DNA from: an uncultured Verrucomicrobiales bacterium
GTDB lineage: Bacteria > Verrucomicrobiota > Verrucomicrobiia > Verrucomicrobiales > Akkermansiaceae
Length of the DNA stretch: 51,943 nt
Direction of reading: 5' to 3'
Assembly (NCBI GenBank): GCA_938008215.1
Contig: CALLLS010000007.1
Location: forward strand, 1-51,943
Under the pieces are notes generated by a model that searched no databases, had not been told where the DNA came from, and saw nothing but the letters and a program-made list of their open reading frames with translations. This document shows, one piece after another, positions 34,857-44,343 of the stretch; position 1 is the stretch's first letter, and the number at the start of each line of letters is the position of its first letter. A program made the translations under genes and the position numbers.

Positions 34857-37800
34857 ATGGAAAATCTCATTAAATGGTTCAGTAAAAACCACGTTGCCGG
34901 AAACTTTGTAATGGGTGCTGTGCTTTTGGCGGGATTCACCACATGGTTTAGCCTGAGGAAAGAGATCATGCCAGAAGTGGCTATTGATTCCATAAGCATC
35001 AATGTTCCCTATCCAAACGCCACTCCTGAAGAAGTGGAGTCTGGGATCGTCATTCCCATAGAAGAGGCCATCGCAGAGATCGAGGGGATAGATGAAATTA
35101 ACTCTACCGCTAGCCAATCCATGGGCACCATCATCGCAGAAGTCGAATCTGGGTATGACCTGCGAGCTGTCATGAACGACATCAAGTCAAAGATCGACGC
35201 CATCGATAACATGGCGGAAGAAGCTGAAGAGCCCATCATTACGGAAATCGTTATTCGTAGCCAAGTCCTCTCCATTGCGATCTCTGCGGATGCAGATGAG
35301 AAAACACTGCGCTCCGTTGCCGAGAGAATACGTGATGACCTCTTAAGCTATGAGAAAAAGAAAAAGGACTTCTTTGATATTCTCAGAAACGAGCAAGCTA
35401 TCACGCAAATAGAACTAGCAGGCGTGCGTCCTTATGAAATTTCCATTGAAGTCCGTGAGGAAACATTACGTGAGCTAGACCTCACCCTGGGGCAAATCGC
35501 TCAAGCGATCCGCAACAGCTCCCTAGATCTACCCGGAGGGGCAATAGATACAGAAGCAGGAGAAATCATTATCAGAGCCAGCTCTAAGCGCTACACCGCC
35601 GCAGAATTTTCAAGCCTCCCGATTGTTAACCGTGCAGATGGATCCAGCCTCGTCCTCTCAGATATAGCCAATGTCATAGATGGCTTTGAGGACTCTGATC
35701 TCGATAACCGCTTTGATGGAAAGCCTGCAGTGCTCGTAGATGTATACCGCGTGGGGCAACAAGATACTCTTATCCTCGCTCGTTCCGTAAAAGAATATGT
35801 GGAAGCTGCGCGCGCCACCCTCCCAGAAGGCGTCACCATAGAAGTCTGGAATGATATGTCTTTGATGTTAGAAGGACGTCTCGCTCTGCTCCAGAGAAAT
35901 GGACTCATTGGGATTTTGCTCGTTTTAGTCGTCTTAGCGCTATTCCTCCGCCCATCGCTCGCCCTCCTTGTAGCGATTGGAATTCCTGTATCCTTTGCTG
36001 GCGGGATCTGGATGATGCCTACCCTCGACATCTCCATTAACATGATTTCACTCTTTGCCTTCATTCTCGTGCTCGGAGTAGTGGTGGATGACGCCATTGT
36101 CGTGGGTGAGAATGTTTATACCCGCATCCAAGAAGGCATGCACCCAAAGGAAGCGGCCTGGAAAGGCTCTCACGAGGTAGGGGTAATCGTTATTTTCGGG
36201 GTCCTCACCACCGCTATGGCATTTACTCCCATGTTAGGAGTAGATGGTGTTTCCGGGAAATACTGGAGAAACATTCCATTAGTTGTCATTCCTGTTCTCC
36301 TCTTCTCTTTAGTTCAATCTAAGCTCGTGCTTCCCTCTCACCTCGCCTTCCTGAAACCCTCTGACCGAGAGAAAAAAACGAACAATCCTCTCCTTAAGCT
36401 CCAAAGGTGGATTTCTAATGGTCTAGAAACGTTTGTCAAAAAAATCTACTCTCCGACACTAAAAGTATTCCTCAAAAACCGATACATTGTCGTCGCCAGC
36501 TTTCTCTTACTTTTCATGTCAGTAGTCGGACTTGTTGGAGGGAATCGTATCAAATTCGTCTTCTTCCCTAAGGTGGAAGGAGACACCCTCTCCGCTAATC
36601 TTGAACTCGCTCCAGGCACTCCCTTTGAGAAAACGCAACTCGCAATGGACAGCTTGGAAAGCGCCTTAGAGAAAATAGCAAAAGAATACCAAGATAATGA
36701 AGGTAATTCGATCGTGAATCACTGGGTGCGTTCGGATGGAACCACGACTCTGGGCTCAGATTTTGCCATTGGAGGGCCTCCGATAGAATCCAACATTGGG
36801 CAAATCGTAGTGGAGCTTTCTCCCGCAAAGGATCGAACTATTTTCACGGCTGAAATCACACAAAGATGGCGAGAATTAACAGGCAATATTCCGGGTGCTG
36901 TAGAGCTATCCTTTAGAAGCATCACGGCTGGAGGTGGAAATGCCATTGATATTAACCTCATTGGCTCAGACCTTAAAGAGCTGGAAGCCGCCTCAGACTT
37001 CGCACAGTCAGAACTCGCCCAAGTGGTGGGAGCGATAGACATCACTGATAGCAACCGCGAGGGGAAAAGAGAGATGCAATTCCGCGACCTCACTCCTACG
37101 GGTAAAGCACTGGGCTTCACCTTAGAGGAAGTAATCCGTCAAGTGCGCTGGGCCTTCTATGGAAGTGAGGTGCAACGCATCCAACGTGGTAAAGATGACC
37201 TGAAGGTAATGGTGCGACTACCTAAAGAGCAACGCCTCTCGCTAGAAAATATGGAGCAGCTCAGACTCCGCTCCCCTCTCACTGGTGCGGAAGTTCCACT
37301 ACTTCAAGTCGCTATCCCAAAAGATGGTCGTGGACTAGCCACCATCCAAAGAATAGGACGCCAACGCTCCATCAAAGTCTCTGCTGATGTAGATCCTGCC
37401 TTAGCAAACCAGAAGGATGTGCAAGATGCCTTTACTGGAAGTCCGTTTTATGGATTAGTTCAAAAATTCCCTATCCTTTCAAAAATTTTAGGTATCCCTC
37501 CCAGAGGGATACTTCTTGATGTAACTGACAAATTCCCATCCGTACGCTTCAGCCCCGCCGGAGAAGTGAAAGATCGCAATGACTCTATGTCTCAAATCGG
37601 CATGGGATACCTGGTCGCGCTCTTAGGAATGTATGTCATGATGGCGATCCCTCTGAAAAGCTATCTGAAGCCTCTCATCGTCATGTCCGTCATCCCGTTT
37701 GGAATCGTGGGAGCCCTCATCGGACATATGGTAATGGGGATAGACCTCAGCATTATGTCCTTGTGTGGGATCGCCGCTCTTTCTGGCGTGGTAGTGAATG

Positions 37801-38135
37801 ACTCTCTTGTTCTGGTAGAGTTTGTGACCAGATACGAAAAGAAATATGGGAAGCTAGAAGCAGCAAGGAAAGCCGGTGCGGCACGTTTTCGTGCCATCGT
37901 TCTCACCTCCTTAACGACCTTCGTAGGTATCATGCCGATGGTTCTAGAGACGGATATGCAAGCACGCTTTCTCATCCCTATGGCTGTATCTCTTGGGTTT
38001 GGTATTATCTTCGCTACCCTCATCACTCTTATCCTAGTACCCAGCGTTTACCTGATTCTAGAAGACCTTAAGGGGCTTATAAAATCGATCCTACTCTGGC
38101 TTAATCGGAGGTCAGGGGGAGCGAACTCATCTTGA
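34857..38135 (+). CDS. RND-family efflux permease
   Basis: The 1092-aa protein has the RND layout: one N-terminal helix, a large periplasmic loop, six helices, a second periplasmic loop and six helices. The first loop has PYPNATPEEVESGIVIPIEE near residue 51-70. TM4 reads FAFILVLGVVVDDAIVVGEN, with the Asp-Asp pair of the proton relay (near 407). In the second half GIAALSGVVVNDSLVLVEFV repeats the TM10 pattern with Asn in place of one Asp. Such permeases of the HAE1/multidrug superfamily export drugs, lipids or metals with proton motive force. The substrate cannot be told. It is the last gene of the TolC-adaptor-permease operon. Confidence 0.95.
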   Translation: MENLIKWFSKNHVAGNFVMGAVLLAGFTTWFSLRKEIMPEVAIDSISINVPYPNATPEEVESGIVIPIEEAIAEIEGIDEINSTASQSMGTIIAEVESGYDLRAVMNDIKSKIDAIDNMAEEAEEPIITEIVIRSQVLSIAISADADEKTLRSVAERIRDDLLSYEKKKKDFFDILRNEQAITQIELAGVRPYEISIEVREETLRELDLTLGQIAQAIRNSSLDLPGGAIDTEAGEIIIRASSKRYTAAEFSSLPIVNRADGSSLVLSDIANVIDGFEDSDLDNRFDGKPAVLVDVYRVGQQDTLILARSVKEYVEAARATLPEGVTIEVWNDMSLMLEGRLALLQRNGLIGILLVLVVLALFLRPSLALLVAIGIPVSFAGGIWMMPTLDISINMISLFAFILVLGVVVDDAIVVGENVYTRIQEGMHPKEAAWKGSHEVGVIVIFGVLTTAMAFTPMLGVDGVSGKYWRNIPLVVIPVLLFSLVQSKLVLPSHLAFLKPSDREKKTNNPLLKLQRWISNGLETFVKKIYSPTLKVFLKNRYIVVASFLLLFMSVVGLVGGNRIKFVFFPKVEGDTLSANLELAPGTPFEKTQLAMDSLESALEKIAKEYQDNEGNSIVNHWVRSDGTTTLGSDFAIGGPPIESNIGQIVVELSPAKDRTIFTAEITQRWRELTGNIPGAVELSFRSITAGGGNAIDINLIGSDLKELEAASDFAQSELAQVVGAIDITDSNREGKREMQFRDLTPTGKALGFTLEEVIRQVRWAFYGSEVQRIQRGKDDLKVMVRLPKEQRLSLENMEQLRLRSPLTGAEVPLLQVAIPKDGRGLATIQRIGRQRSIKVSADVDPALANQKDVQDAFTGSPFYGLVQKFPILSKILGIPPRGILLDVTDKFPSVRFSPAGEVKDRNDSMSQIGMGYLVALLGMYVMMAIPLKSYLKPLIVMSVIPFGIVGALIGHMVMGIDLSIMSLCGIAALSGVVVNDSLVLVEFVTRYEKKYGKLEAARKAGAARFRAIVLTSLTTFVGIMPMVLETDMQARFLIPMAVSLGFGIIFATLITLILVPSVYLILEDLKGLIKSILLWLNRRSGGANSS

Positions 38136-38243
38136 TTACAAAACGAAAACATCCTGCTTTTGTTCTTCTTCCTGCCGAAGTCACACTCATTCTTCAAGGA
38201 GGGCGGGCATCCTTGTCCTTTAAAATTCCAGCTCAAAGAATCA

Positions 38244-38262
38244 AGAAGGATAGAATCCTTCT
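38244..38262 (+). terminator. Weak hairpin between convergent genes
   Basis: AGAAGGAT (38244-38251) pairs with ATCCTTCT (38255-38262) around AGA, an 8-bp stem. A second weaker pair, CAAGGA/TCCTTG, lies about 45 bp upstream. No T run follows on either strand, so intrinsic termination is uncertain. It separates the end of the RND permease from the convergent cyclotransferase gene. Confidence 0.35.
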
Positions 38263-38282
38263 CTACCTATAAACTGTGGGTG

Positions 38283-39044
38283 TCACTCCTCCGGAATCTT
38301 CACGAATTTCACCTTAAACATCTTAGACCATGTTTTCCCAGTGAGATAGAATACCTCTTCTTTCGCGTCATAAGCGATGCCATTAAGCACGGCGTCTTTA
38401 AGCTTAGGGCGTTTCTTAAAGAGACCTTTACAGTCGATCGTCGCTACCACATTTCCAGTTGTTGAATCAATCTTTACGATCTCATCCGTCAGCCAGATAT
38501 TAGCGTAAATGTGCTCCCCCACCCATTCAAGCTCATTCAGGTGCTCCAGCTTCTCCCCATCTTTGGTGACGAGTAGCTCCTGCTCCTTTTGAAAGGTCTC
38601 CGAGTTGAGAAAATGAAGCTTATCTGTGCCGTCTGACATCACGATCTGGTCTCCCTGCGTAGTAATGCCCCACCCTTCTGTCCCGTAACGAAAGATTCTT
38701 TTAAAGCTTATACTCTCCCTATCATAGACTATCCCAACTCCTTTTCTCCATGTAAGTTGAAGCATTTCATCTTCCCCAAAAGCAGCTATTCCCTCACCAA
38801 AATAGTCTGCTGGAAGGGGCTTAGAAAGCTCTACTTCTTGTGTATGCAGATCGAACCTCCTCACCAGCGATGAACCATACCCACCAGTCGATTCATAGAG
38901 CTTCCCATCTTTGATAAAGAAACCTTGGGTGTATCCCTTTTTACTACGGTCAATATCCTCTAGGACTTGATAAGTAAGCTGTTCTACCTCCGCCACAAGC
39001 ACCGCAGGAAGGAGTAAAATAAAAAAAAATCGTAACGCAGGCAT
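38283..39044 (-). CDS. Glutaminyl-peptide cyclotransferase-like beta-propeller
   Basis: The 253-aa protein has a signal peptide (LRFFFILLLPAVLVAEVEQ). The mature part is a beta-propeller of the plant/bacterial glutamine cyclotransferase family: KKGYTQGFFIKDGKLYESTG near residue 35-54, YFGEGIAAFGEDEMLQLTWR near 81-100, YGTEGWGITTQGDQIVMSDG near 119-138 and HLNELEWVGEHIYANIWLTD near 167-186, then DAVLNGIAYDAKEEVFYLTGK near 216. These enzymes convert N-terminal Gln to pyroglutamate in exported proteins. Its location would be periplasmic. It is a single gene with a 12-bp palindrome just before the start codon. Confidence 0.92.
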   Translation of the reverse strand: MPALRFFFILLLPAVLVAEVEQLTYQVLEDIDRSKKGYTQGFFIKDGKLYESTGGYGSSLVRRFDLHTQEVELSKPLPADYFGEGIAAFGEDEMLQLTWRKGVGIVYDRESISFKRIFRYGTEGWGITTQGDQIVMSDGTDKLHFLNSETFQKEQELLVTKDGEKLEHLNELEWVGEHIYANIWLTDEIVKIDSTTGNVVATIDCKGLFKKRPKLKDAVLNGIAYDAKEEVFYLTGKTWSKMFKVKFVKIPEE

Positions 39045-39049
39045 ATTGA

Positions 39050-39061
39050 TTAAACGTTTAA
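39050..39061 (-). promoter_or_regulatory. Perfect CG-centred palindrome before the cyclotransferase gene
   Basis: TTAAACGTTTAA is a perfect 12-bp palindrome with a central CG, placed about 6 bp upstream of the ATG of the leftward gene. The form fits a LacI-family operator or, equally, a random AT-rich palindrome. A hairpin ATAAGGAG/CTCCTTAT (39112-39131) and TTGACGTCAA also lie in this 190-bp gap. Confidence 0.35.
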
Positions 39062-39233
39062 AGAGAAAATAAACTCACGCAAGTCTATACCTATTTCCCA
39101 TTGACGTCAAAATAAGGAGTTGCCTCCTTATCCTAGAAGGTGAGGTCATGGTAGGGAAAGGTAGTTTCCAGAAGTTCCCTATATAACTATTTTAGGATTC
39201 ACGGCATTTTCTCTGGTGAACACAGAGTCATAA

Positions 39234-39743
39234 ATGGTATGTATAATTATGGTAAATATGCCAACCCATATTGAGAATGAGCTCACTGAACGAAATCTAA
39301 GAATTGAGCCTGCAACTGTTGAGGATCTCTCTATACTTACAACGTTTATTTCTGACCTTATGGAAGAGCAACCAGACTTTGTTTCTGATGAAGCAGCTCA
39401 CGCGAAAGGCATCCAACTCATCCTAGAAAGCCCCTCAAAAGGGCGAATCTTCGTTTTAAGGGATGATGAAGATATACTCGGGATGGTTAATATTTTATTC
39501 ACTATCACCACTGCTCTTGGAGGATGCGCTGCATTGATGGAAGACGTTATCATCCATCCACAATACCGCAGACAAGGGCTAGGTTCTCTAATGCTAGATT
39601 ATGCAGTAGCGTTCGCAGAGGAAAAAGATTTTAAGCGTATAACCTTACTGGCGGATGCCCAAGACGAAAAGTCTCAGTCCTTTTTCCAGAACAAAGGGTT
39701 TGATTTTTCTGGCCTCATTCCCATGAAAAGGATTCTCAACTAG
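39234..39743 (+). CDS. GNAT-family N-acetyltransferase
   Basis: The 169-aa product from the first ATG has acetyl-CoA-binding motif A in ALMEDVIIHPQYRRQGLGSL, with the Q/R-x-x-G-x-G/A signature QGLGSL. Beta strands and the C-terminal segment (RITLLADAQDEKSQSFFQNK, then GFDFSGLIPMKRIL) are typical of GNATs. The exact start is uncertain: ATGs at 39234, 39249 and 39258 are all in frame and none has a Shine-Dalgarno sequence. The last gives MPTHIEN. The gene is convergent to the glycosyltransferase gene, whose stop is 6 bp away. The substrate cannot be told. Confidence 0.9.
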   Translation: MVCIIMVNMPTHIENELTERNLRIEPATVEDLSILTTFISDLMEEQPDFVSDEAAHAKGIQLILESPSKGRIFVLRDDEDILGMVNILFTITTALGGCAALMEDVIIHPQYRRQGLGSLMLDYAVAFAEEKDFKRITLLADAQDEKSQSFFQNKGFDFSGLIPMKRILN

Positions 39744-39749
39744 AGTGGC

Positions 39750-42700
39750 TTACTCCACCCAGCTGTTGGACTCTTTCCTAAAGCTGGTATATTTTCCTGC
39801 ACTGCGATCCCAGAGGTAAACATCCCAGAGATAGGAACGGTGTGCTAGTTGGAAATTCTTCCTAAAGAACAGCTCTATCCTTGCACCTGGATATTCCCAT
39901 CGGATATTTTTTTTACGTGAGCGGAATTTCTCACGGTTTACCACTACCCAAAGCCGATCATTCTCCGCTATAATTTCCTGAATTCTTCCGAGGCGGTTCA
40001 CCACTTCTGCATTTCCGTTTCGGTCACGCAGAAGCCCATTATTATTATACGAAAAGTCATAAAGGATAGGAACAGAAAGGTCATAATCTACCTGTCCCAC
40101 CTCGCTAAGAGCCGCATGCGGGTGAGGCTCGGTAATCATGAGCTGGTCTCCATCTTGCCAGTTTCCCTTCACATAACGGAGTGAAGAAATAGAGTCGCCC
40201 AAGAGCTTATCTCCATAACTCCCTGGGATTCTCCAAGGACACCAAGAAAGGAGAATGAAAGCCACCATCACAGAGGCTAAGACGTTATTACTTTTTCGAT
40301 ATGAAGAGAGCTCAGAAAGAAGCCGGCTGGCGCTACGCACACCATGAACAGCTAAGAGCATCCAAAGCGGAATGAGTGTGTATTGATAACGAAAACTCAC
40401 AGAGGTGATGAGGAAATTCGCGGAAAGCACTCCAAAGAGCATAAAGAGGTGAAGCGTTAGCATTTTCCGATCTCGTAGCTGCAAAGAAAAAGCGAGACTC
40501 AGGAGTGCAAAAAAGGAAAGCATGAGGTGCAAGCGGGAATTTGCTATAAGCATCGAGAACAAGTTATGAGGTTGCCAAAAATTGGGCGCGAGCGTCGCCT
40601 CTACATTTGGAGAAACCCCCACTCCGCGCGTCATACAAAGGATCTTAAACGCCACTACATCTAAGGCGATCACGCCCCCCAATAACATCACTACTCCCAT
40701 TAGAGGAATGCTTTTAATGAAGGTTAGTTTTTGTCCAAAGATAAGCCACGTAATCACCAGCGGGATTGTTAACACCAGCGATATTTCTTGTGATAAAACC
40801 GCTCCTCCAAAGCACAATACCGCCGCCACTTGCGCTCGCCTATCGAGACCAAACAAAAAGCCTCTCAAAAAGTAAAAGAGAGTCATCACTAAAAAGAGCT
40901 GCTGGAATTGGTAAAAGCGTGCCAAGTGTCCCGTGAAAATGAGAAAAGGATGAAGCGCAAAAAGCAGAACAGGTAGGAGGGCGAGCTTCTCCGAGCGGAA
41001 AACCTCTTTCCCGATTCGGTATAAATACCATGCCGTCAATACCGCCGCTGCAGCTGAAAGGGTTCTTAGGGATAATAAACTACCACCGAAGATCCAAGCC
41101 GTAAGGCCAGCTAAATAATGATACACTGGACTCCGGCTATAATAGATACCTGGTGCGATTTCGGGCACCCCTTTTTCGGCGATGGAGAGAGCCGCCTGTA
41201 TCGAGGCATACTCATCATCATCGATTGGTTGAAAGTCTAAGTGCCAAACACGCACCATAAAAGTGATTAAGAGTAACCCTATAAGTGCCAAATGGCGCCG
41301 CAATTTAAGTCTTCCTATTAAGTGCGACAGCATCGTTAATAATGCACAAGAAAAGAACAATATAACAACCCAATGTCTATGACGAAACCAAATCTGCTCG
41401 CCTAATTCATAAAAGCAGCTCTTCAGGAAGCACCCCAATAATAGGCATAATGCATAAGTCAGAATCCAAAACGGGACTTTTTTCACCTTAGCGCTATAAG
41501 CCCAAAAAGCGGCGCCTAAACCGAGTAATAGCGCGATCCCTTTATGTTTTCGGGCGGGTAGTGCAGAACTCACGAACTTCATCCGAGGCGTAGTGCTCTC
41601 AGACACCTTAGCTAATACTGGGAGACCACTTTCTGCGGAAGTAAGAAGCATTTCTCCTCCACTCTCTATCTGGTAAGCGAGCCGCTTGCCCTGCCCCTTC
41701 TTATACAAGCCTTCTTTTTTAGGTAAAATAATTTCGAGTTCGTTCTTTCCTCCCTTTTTCAAGAGAGCCTGAATCCCAAAGGCTCGCAAACGAGATTGAT
41801 TCACAGGTTGAGTGAGTGCTAAAGGAATCCTCTGATTCGGCTCTTGAATCTCTGACCCAAACTCCGAGACGCGTCCCTTAGTCGCGGTTGATTCACTTCC
41901 AGCCTGTTGAGAGGCCTCATCTGAATTTGGACGATCCGAAGTGCGGTTCAGAGTCAGCTCTGTGCGCTGAAAGTCATTCTGAGTTGGGTCACCATGACGT
42001 GGGTCTAGGAACGCAGAGCCACCAAAATACTCCGTCGCTTCATCGGGATCTAGTAATGCTGTAGAGCGCCCGAGAGGAGCACGCCCAGACCATTCTAAAA
42101 ACCAAAAAGGCTCTTGCTCACCTGGAAGTGCAGTAAGAATCTTCCCATTTACCTTCACCATAAAGGATTGATCCGCCGCCACCTTTAATACGGCATTTTT
42201 CACACCCCTTCCAATCGTAAAGTAACCCTTATGTCGCACTAGTCCACCCTGAGAGTCTCTATCACGGAGTTGGATATAAGGTGCCGAAAAGCCAGATTCG
42301 AACATTCCCTCCGGAACTAACGTGTAAACTCTAGAAAAGTCCTTACTGATTTCACGAGCGTTTTGCCACTCAGTTACAGCCGCTTCAGGCACAGCCCAAG
42401 AAAAAGCATCATGCCCCTTTGGTATCGTCTCCGCTTTCCACTGTGACCCAGAACTGAATGACATTATATTTTCATGAGATTGCTTCACCTCACCATAGAG
42501 CTTCACACTTTGCTTTACTGCTCTTCCTTCTGTGGTCAGACAAAGCGTATTTTTCCCTTCTCGCAAAAAACTTCGCAGATCAAAGAGAACTGCAATCTTA
42601 TCATATCCGTAATCTTCCCACTGATACTCACGCGCGAAGTTTAGCGCCATCGCAGGAGACGAGTGATGTAAACGTTGCCCCCACTCTGTAAGACCATTTT

Positions 42701-43022
42701 GGAACGGACGTGTAGGTCGCCAATGACTATTAGCTCCCACGGGATTTCCATTACACATCAGCTCAAACCCACCATCAGAAACCACCTGAAGCAATGCCTG
42801 CTCAGGTGACTCTGTAAGCATAAAGTCATACCTATAATACCCTACTTTTCCTTCTACCACCGTAGTCATCGCTTTCACTTCTTGCGGGAATTCCACCTTT
42901 CGCAGTGGAACGTTAGAAGGAAGTGCCCACTCTAATAAGAGCCAACTCAGAAGCCCTACGATAACACCAATCGCTATCGTTGCCCCCACTACCTCTCGCT
43001 TTGTCACGTCACTATTTTCCAT
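39750..43022 (-). CDS. PMT/ArnT-type glycosyltransferase with large exported N-terminal region
   Basis: The 1090-aa product has one membrane helix near residues 12-30, then about 460 residues that should be periplasmic and rich in beta strands (for example GKVGYYRYDFMLTESPEQAL and QLRDRDSQGGLVRHKGYF), with a low-complexity Ser/Thr/Glu linker near 360-400. From about 490 the protein is a multi-spanning membrane glycosyltransferase of the PMT/ArnT superfamily: helices alternate, and LDFQPIDDDEYASIQAALSI near residue 600 matches the catalytic acidic loop (Asp-Asp-Glu). These use polyprenyl-phosphate sugars at the outer side of the inner membrane. The long N-terminal domain is unusual. It overlaps the previous gene by 11 bp (ATGGAAAATAG). 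Confidence 0.87.
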   Translation of the reverse strand: MENSDVTKREVVGATIAIGVIVGLLSWLLLEWALPSNVPLRKVEFPQEVKAMTTVVEGKVGYYRYDFMLTESPEQALLQVVSDGGFELMCNGNPVGANSHWRPTRPFQNGLTEWGQRLHHSSPAMALNFAREYQWEDYGYDKIAVLFDLRSFLREGKNTLCLTTEGRAVKQSVKLYGEVKQSHENIMSFSSGSQWKAETIPKGHDAFSWAVPEAAVTEWQNAREISKDFSRVYTLVPEGMFESGFSAPYIQLRDRDSQGGLVRHKGYFTIGRGVKNAVLKVAADQSFMVKVNGKILTALPGEQEPFWFLEWSGRAPLGRSTALLDPDEATEYFGGSAFLDPRHGDPTQNDFQRTELTLNRTSDRPNSDEASQQAGSESTATKGRVSEFGSEIQEPNQRIPLALTQPVNQSRLRAFGIQALLKKGGKNELEIILPKKEGLYKKGQGKRLAYQIESGGEMLLTSAESGLPVLAKVSESTTPRMKFVSSALPARKHKGIALLLGLGAAFWAYSAKVKKVPFWILTYALCLLLGCFLKSCFYELGEQIWFRHRHWVVILFFSCALLTMLSHLIGRLKLRRHLALIGLLLITFMVRVWHLDFQPIDDDEYASIQAALSIAEKGVPEIAPGIYYSRSPVYHYLAGLTAWIFGGSLLSLRTLSAAAAVLTAWYLYRIGKEVFRSEKLALLPVLLFALHPFLIFTGHLARFYQFQQLFLVMTLFYFLRGFLFGLDRRAQVAAVLCFGGAVLSQEISLVLTIPLVITWLIFGQKLTFIKSIPLMGVVMLLGGVIALDVVAFKILCMTRGVGVSPNVEATLAPNFWQPHNLFSMLIANSRLHLMLSFFALLSLAFSLQLRDRKMLTLHLFMLFGVLSANFLITSVSFRYQYTLIPLWMLLAVHGVRSASRLLSELSSYRKSNNVLASVMVAFILLSWCPWRIPGSYGDKLLGDSISSLRYVKGNWQDGDQLMITEPHPHAALSEVGQVDYDLSVPILYDFSYNNNGLLRDRNGNAEVVNRLGRIQEIIAENDRLWVVVNREKFRSRKKNIRWEYPGARIELFFRKNFQLAHRSYLWDVYLWDRSAGKYTSFRKESNSWVE

Positions 43023-44343
43023 ACCCTCGTGAACGTTTGCGCGCTAGCGATGCCGCCGCGATGTTTCCCTCCGCAAACTCTCCTTGGGAAAGCATCAGAT
43101 GAGAAGCTGCTAAGATCGCACGTTTTTCCTTCCTTTGATAAGTTGCTAAAATCGCTTTGACGGCTTCATGATGCCTCGTGTTATCTGCAAGCGAAGCAGT
43201 TTTTAGAGCAAGAAGCTGCAAATGGAAATGTGCCATTAATCCAGCAGGGTCTCTTTGTAAGCTCTTCTCAAACAGTACCATCGCTTTCTGATTTTGTCCC
43301 ACATTGAGGGAGTCTATCGCTAAGTGCATCAGCATACGGTTCGCCTCTAAATACCCTATATCATTAGTGGTCTGCTCATTCAAAAGAGCTTCTAGCTGCA
43401 CTTCCACTTGATGCTTTAAGCCTCTCCGTCCCGTTTGGTAGACTCGATAGAGCTTGGTGGCCAGCTCCTCTATCTGCAGGGTGCTTTGAAGCGCCCCTTT
43501 TTGTAGAAGAAAGCCCGTATCAAATTGTAGCGAAGGTAATTGATTCTCCGCCATTTCCAGCTTTTGCAACGCTTGCTGAAAGTCTCCATTGACATTCAGT
43601 TGTCTAGCACTGCTCAAGCTTTTACTCGCGAGCTGAATAGGAAGGTTCGTTAGCAAGACCATAATGATCCCACTCATTCCACCCCAAAAGAATAAGGCTT
43701 TAGCAGACCACTGCTTTTCCTTTTCGTCTATCCTCATGTAAAACCCGCTCACTCCAACTAATAGAAACACTAAGCCAATACAGCCAACACTCCACCCCTT
43801 ACCAATAAACTGCGCAAAGACTGCGCCGTATCCCATTCTCTCACTCCAATCCTGCCAATCACTTACCCCATAAGAAAGCAACCCCTGATCTGGAGGACGA
43901 TACGCCGCTAGACGAAAAGGGAGATCCTGCACGTTTACACTTAATGCTCGGAAATCATAGCGATCCGAGTGCGCCTTATAAACATCCCCCCCTAGCCATG
44001 TTAAGGTATCAAACTGCTGCTGCAGCCATGTAGCCTTCGCGCTATATGCGGGATCTAGATTAAGCACTGCGAACGGAAAAACTAACAATAAGATGAACTG
44101 AATTAATATAACCATCGTGAGCGTATTCCATGCAATCGTCTTTCGCCAAAAAGAAATCACGAATACAAAAAACAGAATCATGCTTCCAATTAGCAATATT
44201 CCTTTAAACCAACGGGTAGCTGGAGCCTCTACTACTTCATCCAGCCCTATCGGGATCGCATGCCAAGAGCTCTTTAAAGAAAGCCCTAAAAAAGCAGCTC
44301 CTAGAAGAGCCACTAAAAGCAATGCGATACGATTAATCGTCAT
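43012..44343 (-). CDS. Membrane protein with TPR-like C-terminus in glycan operon
   Basis: The 443-aa product starts at the ATG at 44343 (MTINRIALLLVALLGAAFLG), which overlaps the end of the preceding HlyD gene by 11 bp; an ATG at 44361 is also in frame. There are about five membrane helices in residues 1-245 (IALLLVALLGAAFLGLSL, GILLIGSMILFFVFVISFW, MVILIQFILLLVFPF, and two later). The C-terminal 190 residues are helical, with tandem-repeat character (NGDFQQALQKLEMAENQ, GQNQKAMVLFEKSLQRDPAG), and probably TPR units on the periplasmic or cytoplasmic side. It ends RKRSRGYGK. I do not recognise a named family. It lies between the adaptor and the glycosyltransferase genes of the operon. Confidence 0.75.
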   Translation of the reverse strand: MTINRIALLLVALLGAAFLGLSLKSSWHAIPIGLDEVVEAPATRWFKGILLIGSMILFFVFVISFWRKTIAWNTLTMVILIQFILLLVFPFAVLNLDPAYSAKATWLQQQFDTLTWLGGDVYKAHSDRYDFRALSVNVQDLPFRLAAYRPPDQGLLSYGVSDWQDWSERMGYGAVFAQFIGKGWSVGCIGLVFLLVGVSGFYMRIDEKEKQWSAKALFFWGGMSGIIMVLLTNLPIQLASKSLSSARQLNVNGDFQQALQKLEMAENQLPSLQFDTGFLLQKGALQSTLQIEELATKLYRVYQTGRRGLKHQVEVQLEALLNEQTTNDIGYLEANRMLMHLAIDSLNVGQNQKAMVLFEKSLQRDPAGLMAHFHLQLLALKTASLADNTRHHEAVKAILATYQRKEKRAILAASHLMLSQGEFAEGNIAAASLARKRSRGYGK

